Shown here in pieces: positions 1 to 6,114 of a stretch of DNA of 9,509 nt. Positions within the stretch are counted from its first letter, which is position 1, and the number at the start of each line of letters is the position of its first letter. The notes under the pieces are model-generated. The model saw nothing but the letters and a program-made list of their open reading frames with translations. It was not told the DNA's origin and did no database searches. This stretch comes from CALIKW01 sp038998005 (GTDB lineage Archaea; Aenigmatarchaeota; Aenigmatarchaeia; CG10238-14; SCSR01): contig JAVZIY010000025.1 of NCBI GenBank assembly GCA_038998005.1, positions 1 to 9,509 of the forward strand, read 5' to 3'. The position numbers and the translations under genes are program-made.

Positions 1-449
1 CCTGAAGAACCCCCTATTCTTTTATAATAATCATAACTTACTCCTGTAATAATAGCCCTTTTCTTATTATATCCATTGTACTTTAAATCAGCAAATATCT
101 GATAATATTTTTTATATTCAACATTAGAAGGAGCTTTAAGCTTCCATAGAAATTCATATCCTGTTTCTGGATAAAGAATAGTAGAATAAGTTCTAGTTAC
201 TCCTAATTCTCCCTCCCAACCAGGAGGCCCATATATTTTTGCAGAAATATTCCTTATTTCAAAATCTGCATAATTTTCTATTATTATACTTACTCCTACC
301 TTTCCTCCAGCTTGTATATTTGTTGTATCTACTCTTAACTCTGTTTTTACATCCTTTGCTTGCTGTTGAAAAGAGGTTTGAAAAGGAAGCTGAACACATC
401 CTGAAAAAAATATTAAAATCAATGGGAAAAGGTATGTAAGCTTTTTCAT
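1..449 (-). CDS. Secreted lipoprotein, partial (C-terminus beyond left edge); first of three paralogues
   Basis: An open frame reads from ATG at 449 off the left edge: 149 codons with no stop, so the gene is truncated by the window. The product starts with MKK, a hydrophobic stretch and IFFSGC, a lipoprotein-type signal with the lipid-anchor Cys at residue 18 (Phe rather than Leu at -3). A beta-rich ectodomain follows, with KIYGPPGW at about 71-78 and YDYYKR at 139-144. Both motifs recur at matching places in the next gene (VYGPLDW, YDYYKR), so the two are clear paralogues. The protein should be anchored outside the cytoplasmic membrane. Its ligand and role are unknown; a CARDB/NEW3-like Ig fold is inferred only from the residue pattern. 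A weak TATA-like CTTATTTTATC lies at 486-476, about 30 nt before the ATG, suggesting its own short-leader or leaderless promoter. Confidence 0.85.
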   Translation of the reverse strand, partial: MKKLTYLFPLILIFFSGCVQLPFQTSFQQQAKDVKTELRVDTTNIQAGGKVGVSIIIENYADFEIRNISAKIYGPPGWEGELGVTRTYSTILYPETGYEFLWKLKAPSNVEYKKYYQIFADLKYNGYNKKRAIITGVSYDYYKRIGGSS

Positions 450-501
450 TTAAATATTATTTTCTTTTTCAAAAAGATAAAATAAGGATTAAGAAAATTC
501 C

Positions 502-522
502 AAAAAATTAAAATTGAAAAAA
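502..522 (-). terminator. Double T-tract terminator after the second lipoprotein gene
   Basis: Read on the minus strand, two T6 tracts (522-517 and 507-502) follow the TAA of the 527-1393 gene by about 5 and 20 nt, with no strong hairpin. Archaeal RNA polymerase commonly terminates at such T-rich tracts. The run lies just upstream of the promoter-like sequence for the next lipoprotein gene. It is called from sequence pattern only. Confidence 0.45.
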
Positions 523-526
523 GTCT

Positions 527-1393
527 TTATCTTTGCAACGCTGTTACTGTTATCGCGGGTGAGCTAAAGTCTTGTATATAACTGAATTGAACTGTTATCG
601 TTCCTGTGTAAGTTGCTATTCCACTTGCTTCAATATCTGCTTTGTTTATTATTAAGTCACAAGATATCAAAACATATGTTCCATCCTTTCCTAGGGTTAC
701 TGTTCCTGGAACATCAGCACAACTTAATACATTATTCGTTGAGCTTACAGTTACGCTAACTTTATTCAACCCATCATCTAGAGTTGGCTGACTTCCTTGC
801 AAGAAAACTTTTCCTGCTCCCTTATTGTTTATTACAACTTTTACTGGGAACCTTATGCTCTCTTGCTCAGGGTAGATATACCTTTGAGCACCTGCTGCAG
901 ATATTGAAATACTTACCGGACCACCAACATTTGTTGCAGATTCTTCAACAGTAGAAATCTTTTTCGTTCTCTTGTAATAGTCATAAGTTACTATTGTTGC
1001 TGTGAAAGTCTTATCTACAGTCATATCATATTGAACTTTTCCATATAAGGTATATCTTGTATCTGCAGAAACCGTAGGGCTTGTTAATACCCAATAGAAA
1101 TCTCTTGATTCTTCTGGTCTAATCGTATAAGGACCTTTTTTACTAAATCCAGACCAGTCCAAAGGTCCATAAACTTCTGCATATACATTTTCCACAGGAA
1201 CCAAAGCCTTGTTTTCTACAGTTACTGTAACACCAACTGGAGAACCTCTTGGAACAGTTGTTTCTTCAACTAGCATACCAATTGCAATTTCTCCTCCTGC
1301 TGATGGTGTTGTAGGAACCACTGGCCCCACACAGCCTGAAAGCGCTATTATTCCTATCAAAGCCAATAATCCAAGTGTTTTCCTCATATTCAT
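527..1393 (-). CDS. Secreted lipoprotein with two beta-sandwich-like domains; second paralogue
   Basis: This 288-residue protein starts MNMRK and has a classic lipobox, ALSGC, with Cys21 as the predicted lipid anchor. A Pro/Thr linker (about 22-33) leads to a first beta-rich domain (about 35-142) holding VYGPLDW (74-80) and YDYYKR (137-142), shared with the neighbour at 1-449. A second domain (about 158-288) carries Cys225 and Cys245, which match a Cys pair at 241 and 266 in the third paralogue and could form a disulfide outside the cell. Two in-frame ATGs (residues 1 and 3) are both possible starts; a TATA-like box about 28 nt upstream fits the first. No catalytic motif is visible. The function is unknown; surface adhesion, binding or envelope structure is inference. 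Confidence 0.9.
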   Translation of the reverse strand: MNMRKTLGLLALIGIIALSGCVGPVVPTTPSAGGEIAIGMLVEETTVPRGSPVGVTVTVENKALVPVENVYAEVYGPLDWSGFSKKGPYTIRPEESRDFYWVLTSPTVSADTRYTLYGKVQYDMTVDKTFTATIVTYDYYKRTKKISTVEESATNVGGPVSISISAAGAQRYIYPEQESIRFPVKVVINNKGAGKVFLQGSQPTLDDGLNKVSVTVSSTNNVLSCADVPGTVTLGKDGTYVLISCDLIINKADIEASGIATYTGTITVQFSYIQDFSSPAITVTALQR

Positions 1394-1417
1394 CTAATTT
1401 TAATTTAAAATCTTATG

Positions 1418-1430
1418 AATATAAATTTAA
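1418..1430 (-). promoter_or_regulatory. TATA-like promoter element for the 527-1393 lipoprotein gene
   Basis: The minus strand reads TTAAATTTATATT here, with its TATA core centred about 28 nt before the ATG at 1393. That is the spacing expected for an archaeal TATA box driving a leaderless transcript. It overlaps the stop codon of the gene upstream. In AT-rich DNA such matches also arise by chance. Confidence 0.4.
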
Positions 1431-2344
1431 AAAATAGATGGTTTAACTGTAAAAGTTTCCCTTTTAATGAAGGAATATGTATAGTTATACTCTATGGAAA
1501 GCTCAGCCAAATATTCAGGATAGCCTGTTTTTGTAGCATTGAAATTGCACTTTAACAAATTCCTTTCGCTTGTTGAAAGTAAAACTATGTTCTTTAAGGA
1601 AAAATTGTTTACCCCAAAATCGCATATACTAGTGCGATTTAATTCTTTAACTTCTATTTTTATTGTATTATTTGATATATTAATTGGCTGAACATCTCTT
1701 AAAGTTCCTGTATGCTTAAAGGTAATTTTAGTTTCAAAAGGTTCCCCTGCAACTACCCATCTTTCAACAATTTCCCTACTATCCTCTCTTCTTACTCTTT
1801 TAATTGGAAAATCAAAATCTACTCTCACAGGCCCATGTTTTTGCTCACTAACCAAAAAGCTCGATTCTGGTTCAGTTTTTATTATTCCATCTATAACAGG
1901 AATCATTACACTTCTCTTTGAGCTCATGTTATACTTAACATAAAAGCTTATAGTAAACCTTGTTGGAGCTGTTATAACTTCTTCAGAAGGAGCTTCAAGA
2001 GCTATTTTAATAGGATGATAGTCCAAGCTGTCTAATTTAAAAGAGCAATTTTTTTCTCCCTTTATACCATCTTGACCGCAATCCAATTTCTGTAATGAAA
2101 ATACAGAAAGGTCAAAAAAATTCACTTCTACATTTTCAATTTCATCTTCTATGTTGTTTTGAACTAAAAACTGAATTGTGACAGAACCTCCTGCATAAGG
2201 TTCTGTTGAAGAAACTGCATAATTTTCTATAGTTATCGCATCATCTTTGTAAGTTGGTAATGTATGTTGATCCCAAGGAAGGGTACAGCCAGAAAGAAAT
2301 ACCAATAAGATCAAGCTAAAGGGTAAAAAAATTTTTCTCTTCAT
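1427..2344 (-). CDS. Secreted lipoprotein, divergent third paralogue
   Basis: This 305-residue protein opens with MKRK, a hydrophobic run and the lipobox FLSGC, giving Cys20 as the predicted lipid anchor. Similarity to the two neighbours is weaker but runs through the whole ectodomain: the strand FYVKYNMSSKRSVMIPVID (134-152) lines up with the segment ending in YDYYKR in the other two, although YDYYKR itself is lost. A C-terminal Cys pair (241, 266) matches Cys225/Cys245 of the 527-1393 product. An extra pair, Cys89 and Cys100, sits in the first domain. Several N-x-S/T sequons could be glycosylation sites. It shares a 39-bp divergent promoter region with the DUF63 gene. It is likely an extracellular membrane-anchored protein of unknown role. 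Confidence 0.88.
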   Translation of the reverse strand: MKRKIFLPFSLILLVFLSGCTLPWDQHTLPTYKDDAITIENYAVSSTEPYAGGSVTIQFLVQNNIEDEIENVEVNFFDLSVFSLQKLDCGQDGIKGEKNCSFKLDSLDYHPIKIALEAPSEEVITAPTRFTISFYVKYNMSSKRSVMIPVIDGIIKTEPESSFLVSEQKHGPVRVDFDFPIKRVRREDSREIVERWVVAGEPFETKITFKHTGTLRDVQPINISNNTIKIEVKELNRTSICDFGVNNFSLKNIVLLSTSERNLLKCNFNATKTGYPEYLAELSIEYNYTYSFIKRETFTVKPSIF

Positions 2345-2383
2345 TGAATATCTTTTAAATTTCAGAAAATATTAATTTAAGTT
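2345..2383. promoter_or_regulatory. Compact divergent promoter region, lipoprotein / DUF63
   Basis: Only 39 bp separate two divergent start codons. On the plus strand TTTTAAATTT (2353-2362) is centred about 26-27 nt before the ATG at 2384. On the minus strand an AT-rich element in CTTAAATTAATATTTT (2381-2366) lies about 27-31 nt before the ATG at 2344. Neither gene has a Shine-Dalgarno sequence here. The simplest reading is two interlocked promoters making leaderless mRNAs, each TATA box lying close to the other gene's start. Confidence 0.5.
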
Positions 2384-3145
2384 ATGTCAATCCTTGATTA
2401 CTTCCTTTATCCAAAGAAAAGTGGATATGATGTACCTAAAACCTTGACCTATGGAATTGTTTTCATACTTGCTATCTTCATTGTTTTTAAAATCTTGAAA
2501 AAATTAAAAATAAAAATAGATAAAAGACTTGCTCTAGCAATCTCCCCATACATAGTTTTTGGCGGAACAATAAGGGTTTTACAGGATGCTAAGATTTTAA
2601 ATTCTTATCTTTTCGTAACCCCAGGAATTTACTTTTTTGTTTTTTGTATAATTTTCCCTTTAATTCTTATTTTCAAATTTTTTGAAAACAAAAAAGGGAT
2701 ACCATATCATAAGCCAGTTTTTTTAATTGGAATAATCTTAGCTTCAATCCCCCTTCCATTCTTAGAAATTAAAAACTTTTATGGAATACTTCTTTTCATT
2801 CTATTTTATGCACCATGGGTTTTGATTTTCTATTTTTTTAAAAAATGGAATCTAGAAAACAAGCTTGTCACTTTAGTTCAAATGTTTGATGCATCCATAA
2901 CTTTCACTTCTATTCAATTTTTTGGTTTTGGGGAGCAACATATTCTCCCTACATTTTTAATAAACATTTTCTCTCCGATTTCTTTCATCTTCGCAAAACT
3001 TTTAGCGGTTATTCTTGTTTTAATCCTAATAGATAAATTTTCAGATGACAAGGAATTCAATAATTTTTTAAAGTTATGTATAGGAATTTTGGGTGGAGCT
3101 ACAGGAACAAGGGATTTAATAGCATTAGCAACTTTAATAGCTTGA
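2384..3145 (+). CDS. DUF63 family multi-pass membrane protein
   Basis: This 253-residue, very hydrophobic protein has about six to eight predicted membrane helices. It matches the archaeal DUF63 family as I recall it: PYIVFGGTIRVLQDA (55-69), TPGIYF (79-84), a DASITF segment (169-174) followed by FFGFGEQHILP (179-189), and C-terminal GGATGTRDLIAL (237-248). The conserved Arg, Asp, Glu and His in or near membrane segments suggest a functional polar core, but no activity is established for the family. The length is usual. The start at 2384 is supported by a TATA-like box at canonical distance. It is the only plus-strand gene in the first 5.5 kb, and its 3' end overlaps the convergent surface-protein gene by 12 bp. 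Confidence 0.85.
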   Translation: MSILDYFLYPKKSGYDVPKTLTYGIVFILAIFIVFKILKKLKIKIDKRLALAISPYIVFGGTIRVLQDAKILNSYLFVTPGIYFFVFCIIFPLILIFKFFENKKGIPYHKPVFLIGIILASIPLPFLEIKNFYGILLFILFYAPWVLIFYFFKKWNLENKLVTLVQMFDASITFTSIQFFGFGEQHILPTFLINIFSPISFIFAKLLAVILVLILIDKFSDDKEFNNFLKLCIGILGGATGTRDLIALATLIA

Positions 3146-4234
3146 ATAGGCTATAGTTAAAATAACGTTACCCAATTCATAACTAGAATCTCTTCCTGTT
3201 GAAAAAAGAACCCTGTTCGTTCTGTTCAATTTAGCATCACCAAGATATACACCAAAATATCCTCCAATAGGAGCTTCTGGAACACCATTGTAAATTTCCT
3301 CATCGTTTAATCTGATTATTAAATTTCCAGTTCCAGTTTTATTCCTAATCTGGAAAGTTATTTTCCCCCATTTATAATTTGATATCTCTTCTTGTTTGAG
3401 AGAAAAAATAGACTCTTTAAAATTTATTCCTTCATAATTTATTTCAAAACTCAACTCTTTAATCCTGTAAACAGTATTCATCCAGAATTTCCATCCTGGC
3501 AATCCTGCCTCCAATTTTATTGTATTAGAACTCTTAATTTCATCCTTTTGTATCGGTAATTCTATTTTTCCGGCACCTGTCTTTTCATTAAAAATGGTTT
3601 TACCATTAAAGCTAACTATTAAATTTCCTTCACTATTTGTTTCCTCTATAATTAAGGAAACTAAGCCTGACTTTATATTCTCAAATTTATCCACAATAGC
3701 TACAAGAGTTGAAGGATAGTTTGAAAAATATCCCCTTGAAATTTCAAAATCAGTTTTAGAAGCTATCTTCTCCTTTCCTGAAAAATAAGAAATGGAAAAA
3801 TCACCAAACCTAAAAGTAGAATAGGATTCTGCTTCTTTTTCAACAACATCCAAGGTAACAGTAATTGTCTTTTTTTCACCATCAAATTCTATTTCTATAC
3901 TACCAGAATAAGTACCAATCTGTGTAGAAATTGGAACAATAAAGCTAATGGTTACTTCAAGCTCCCCTGCCAGTGAAAATCCATTTTTACTGAACTTTAC
4001 CCAGTTTGCTATGCCACCTCTTGCCCTTAGGGTAACATTGTTAGCAGATCCGTTAAGGAATAAAGTTGCTTTTGATGTGCTTCCTCTCACAGCAACAAGA
4101 GATAGAAATTCTGGTGAAACTTCAACAAATGGCTTGGGTAAGCTTGACCATGCAACTGTTAAAATGATTATGAAAAGGAGGCCTGCAAGAAGAATGAAGG
4201 CAAACTCATCTATTTTTGCCTGAGACTTTTTCAT
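3134..4234 (-). CDS. Membrane-anchored surface protein: class-III-signal-like N-terminus, Ig-like domain, duplicated beta domain
   Basis: This 366-residue protein begins MKKSQAKIDEF followed by a hydrophobic helix (about 11-30). The charged head, Gln5 and acidic Asp9/Glu10 before the helix resemble archaeal class III (prepilin/archaellin-type) signals, with possible cleavage before Gln5; an uncleaved signal anchor is the alternative. Residues about 36-131 form an Ig-like segment of the NEW3/BACON type (VSPEFLSLVAVRGSTSKATL; IGTYSGSIEIEF). Two related beta units follow at about 189-268 and 289-364, sharing a GNLI(V/I)-x-hydrophobic-N core, suggesting an internal duplication. It is much larger than a typical pilin, so a surface or pilus-associated adhesin is likelier than a major subunit; this is inference. 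It lies 30 nt downstream of the S17e gene. Confidence 0.85.
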   Translation of the reverse strand: MKKSQAKIDEFAFILLAGLLFIIILTVAWSSLPKPFVEVSPEFLSLVAVRGSTSKATLFLNGSANNVTLRARGGIANWVKFSKNGFSLAGELEVTISFIVPISTQIGTYSGSIEIEFDGEKKTITVTLDVVEKEAESYSTFRFGDFSISYFSGKEKIASKTDFEISRGYFSNYPSTLVAIVDKFENIKSGLVSLIIEETNSEGNLIVSFNGKTIFNEKTGAGKIELPIQKDEIKSSNTIKLEAGLPGWKFWMNTVYRIKELSFEINYEGINFKESIFSLKQEEISNYKWGKITFQIRNKTGTGNLIIRLNDEEIYNGVPEAPIGGYFGVYLGDAKLNRTNRVLFSTGRDSSYELGNVILTIAYSSY

Positions 4235-4264
4235 AATTTAATTTTGAAATTGAAAGAATAAAAA

Positions 4265-4453
4265 TTAGCTTTTCCTCTTCAAGTAAGAAGTTATATAACC
4301 TGCTACCATATTCCTTATCTTTTTTGATTTAATTTCCATCACTTCCTTCAAAACTTCCTTATTCTTTTTAAAATCTTGGGAAAATTTTTCAGGATATTTT
4401 TCTAAAAGGCTTAAGCCTATTCTTTTAACCAAAGAGGTTTTTATCCTTCCCAT
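4265..4453 (-). CDS. rps17e: Small ribosomal subunit protein S17e
   Basis: This 62-residue basic protein fits archaeal S17e, a small-subunit ribosomal protein with no bacterial counterpart. The N-terminus MGRIKTSLVKRIGLSLLEKY, the middle EKFSQDFKKNKEVLKEV and the end KIRNMVAGYITSYLKRK follow the family pattern along its full length, and the archaeal family is about this size. It is a diagnostic marker of an archaeal genome. The gene begins 21 nt after the stop of the EndA homologue, with a short GTGA (weak Shine-Dalgarno) five nt before the ATG, so it is probably translated from a shared mRNA. A T5 run directly after its stop codon could be a weak terminator or part of the next promoter. Confidence 0.95.
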   Translation of the reverse strand: MGRIKTSLVKRIGLSLLEKYPEKFSQDFKKNKEVLKEVMEIKSKKIRNMVAGYITSYLKRKS

Positions 4454-4474
4454 AAGCTCACTTTGAATTACTGG

Positions 4475-5041
4475 CTATGGTGTAATCCTTTTAATCTCAT
4501 AGTAAGTTACATCCCCTTCCCTATCAACAACAGCCCACCACATAGTAGCTCTAATATTTTGAGCTAACCTAACTGCCCTTGACATTTCAGGCAAACTGAA
4601 AGCTGCTTCCTCTGAAACAGCATGAACAACAGCTTTTGTATGCTCATGTGGTGCTTTTGGACCACGTTTAAGTTTAACTCCTCTATCATACAATCTAAAA
4701 AATGTTCCAAATTTAAAACCTGTTTTCACTAAAAAACCTCTATTCCTCAAATCTCTGTAGACTATAAATTGAGGCATGAATTGGTTCATTTTTTCGCTTG
4801 CCATTTCTATAAATTCTTGAAACGTCAAAAACCTTTTTTCTTCATTTTCCTTTTTCCAAACTTTTAATTTTTTTCTTTCCATTAAAAAAGCTGCTTCTAC
4901 AAAATCCAACTCAAGCCTTTCTGGCTTGGTCTCAGGTTGAGGCTTTCCATATCCAGATTCATCATAAAGAGTAACAGAATCAGGATCCCAAATTATTATC
5001 CTATTTTCAATTAATTCTCCTTCCCATTCTTCCCTTTCCAT
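4475..5041 (-). CDS. endA: tRNA-splicing endonuclease (EndA) homologue lacking the catalytic lysine
   Basis: EndA cuts the bulge-helix-bulge at archaeal intron borders. This 188-residue protein has both EndA parts: an N-terminal domain (about 8-62; ERLELDFVEAAFLMERKKLKV) and the catalytic-fold domain (about 94-188; YRDLRNRGFLVKTGFKFG, DREGDVTYYEI). The usual triad is Tyr, His and Lys (Y115, H125, K156 in Methanocaldococcus jannaschii). Here Tyr118 (FRLYDRG) and His134 (HTKAVVH) are kept, but the Lys position, 31 residues after the His in both proteins, is Ala165 in NIRATMWW. The Tyr-His loop is six residues longer. It may therefore be a structural subunit of a heteromeric enzyme, with the active subunit elsewhere. 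A strong Shine-Dalgarno supports the start. Confidence 0.88.
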   Translation of the reverse strand: MEREEWEGELIENRIIIWDPDSVTLYDESGYGKPQPETKPERLELDFVEAAFLMERKKLKVWKKENEEKRFLTFQEFIEMASEKMNQFMPQFIVYRDLRNRGFLVKTGFKFGTFFRLYDRGVKLKRGPKAPHEHTKAVVHAVSEEAAFSLPEMSRAVRLAQNIRATMWWAVVDREGDVTYYEIKRITP

Positions 5042-5046
5042 TCAAT

Positions 5047-5051
5047 TCACC
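5047..5051 (-). promoter_or_regulatory. Shine-Dalgarno site of the EndA homologue
   Basis: The minus strand reads GGTGA five nt before the ATG at 5041, a good match to the archaeal 16S anti-Shine-Dalgarno core. Most other starts in this window lack such a site, so this one supports both the chosen start and translation from inside a polycistronic mRNA that begins at or before the archaemetzincin gene. An AT-rich TATA-like stretch (about 5073-5056) also lies upstream. Confidence 0.6.
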
Positions 5052-5071
5052 GATTAAATAAATTTTAAAAC

Positions 5072-5593
5072 TTACTTTCTTAAAATTTTTCCTTTACATT
5101 TTTTACACAATTCCTTGCTCTTCTTATCTACATCGAAAATTGTGTTGCTGAAGCTCATTACGCAATTAGGATCATCACAATGCCTTAAACCGAATAGGGC
5201 ATGACAAACTTCGTGCTTAGCCTCCTTTACAGCCCTTTCTATGAAAAGAGATTTGTTTTCTGGCTGTCTATAAATTTTTGGGTTGAGTCTGTGGATAGAT
5301 ATTATACAAACTCTTCCTGGAAGTTCTGCCTGGCCAAAAATAAAATTTAAACCTTCTGAGTATAAATCTTCACTTGAAACTGCTAATATATTTCCCTTAA
5401 ATTTTTGAGATATAAAATCCAAAACTTTTTCCGCAATATATTGATGTCTTATTGGATTGTAAAATTCTTTTGGCAATCCTTTTGGCTCGCTAATTTCTGT
5501 CATTAAATTTAAAGATCCTCTTAATTCTTCACTTATCGCATTTAAAATATAATCTGGGATATCACCAAAAGGCATTATCCTTAAACTTTTCAT
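5072..5593 (-). CDS. amzA: Archaemetzincin zinc metalloprotease
   Basis: This 173-residue protein is a full-length archaemetzincin (peptidase M54), a soluble zinc protease family of archaea and vertebrates with poorly known substrates. Family signatures run in order: LRIMPFG near the start, FGQAELPGRVCIISIHRL (86-103), KEAKHEVCHALFGLRHC (123-139) and CVM (144-146). His127, Glu128, His131 and His138 are the catalytic zinc/base residues. Cys139, Cys144, Cys163 and Cys166 form the second zinc site. The consensus I recall is HEXXHXXGX3C, whereas here three residues separate His131 from Gly135, one more than usual; the Met-to-Cys spacer is 16 rather than 17. It is first in a minus-strand cluster with the EndA homologue and S17e, and divergent from the Nudix gene. 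Confidence 0.93.
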   Translation of the reverse strand: MKSLRIMPFGDIPDYILNAISEELRGSLNLMTEISEPKGLPKEFYNPIRHQYIAEKVLDFISQKFKGNILAVSSEDLYSEGLNFIFGQAELPGRVCIISIHRLNPKIYRQPENKSLFIERAVKEAKHEVCHALFGLRHCDDPNCVMSFSNTIFDVDKKSKELCKKCKGKILRK

Positions 5594-5623
5594 AATTAAT
5601 ATTTAGAAAATAACATAAAGAAT
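5594..5623. promoter_or_regulatory. Compact divergent promoter region, archaemetzincin / Nudix
   Basis: Thirty bp separate the divergent start codons of the archaemetzincin and Nudix genes. TTAATATTTA (5596-5605) sits about 24 nt before the plus-strand ATG. On the minus strand a weaker TTTATGTTATTTT (5619-5607) sits about 20-25 nt before the other ATG. No Shine-Dalgarno is visible for either gene. This suggests overlapping promoters with leaderless mRNAs, as at 2345-2383, though the boxes are less well spaced here. Confidence 0.4.
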
Positions 5624-6097
5624 ATGAAGTATGGTGGAAGAGGAAAACCTTATCAGTTTGTGGCAAGTGCTTATGTGGTAAAAGATAGAAAAGTTTTGTT
5701 GATTTTCCATAATGAATTAAAGAAATGGCTTCCCATTGGTGGCCATATAAAGCAGGATGAAAATGGGTATTTTAAGGAAACACCAGAAGAAGCAGTTATA
5801 AGAGAAGTAAAAGAAGAAACAGGATTGGATGTAGAAATAGTTGGGAAAAAAGTTGCTGTTGAAGGAAAAAGGATAAAGCCATTGTTTTTACCAGAAAGTA
5901 TGCATGTTCATGAAATTGATGAAAAGCATGACCATCTGGGCTTTGACTATTTTTGTAAGCCAATAGTCATAAAAAAAATTAAAGATAGCGATGAGGGAAA
6001 ATTGAAATGGTTTTCTATAAGAGAGTTAAAAAGATATGAGGGAATGGCTGAGGAAATAAGAAAGCGTGCTATAGAAGCTATAAAAAAGTTGAGCTAA
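5624..6097 (+). CDS. Nudix hydrolase
   Basis: Nudix enzymes hydrolyse nucleoside-diphosphate-linked compounds using Mg2+ held by the Nudix box. This 157-residue protein has GGHIK (39-43), then Glu52, seven residues, and REVKEETGL (60-68), giving the catalytic Glu61, Glu64 and Glu65. Between Gly40 and Glu52 the loop is about six residues longer than the GX5EX7REUXEEXGU consensus; the insertion is DENGYFK. A His-rich stretch, MHVHEIDEKHDHLGFDY (93-109), could take part in substrate or metal binding and is a common kind of signature in this superfamily. The substrate cannot be told from sequence. The gene is transcribed alone between two minus-strand clusters and converges on the tRNA gene 17 bp beyond its stop. 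Confidence 0.92.
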   Translation: MKYGGRGKPYQFVASAYVVKDRKVLLIFHNELKKWLPIGGHIKQDENGYFKETPEEAVIREVKEETGLDVEIVGKKVAVEGKRIKPLFLPESMHVHEIDEKHDHLGFDYFCKPIVIKKIKDSDEGKLKWFSIRELKRYEGMAEEIRKRAIEAIKKLS

Positions 6098-6114
6098 TTG
6101 AGAAATAATCTCTA

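Noticed and set aside
239..439. Plus-strand open frame of 66 codons near the left edge
   Set aside because: It is the antisense shadow of the partial lipoprotein gene, which has a proper start, lipoprotein signal and paralogues; the plus-strand product is low-complexity Leu/Phe.
3948..4223. Plus-strand open frame of 91 codons opposite the surface-protein gene
   Set aside because: It lies wholly antisense to the signal and Ig-like region, with no promoter, ribosome site or family match visible.
6100..6112. Small inverted repeat GAGA-AATAA-TCTC between the Nudix stop and the tRNA 3' end
   Set aside because: A four-pair stem without a T-tract is too weak to call a terminator, and repeats of this size are frequent in AT-rich DNA.
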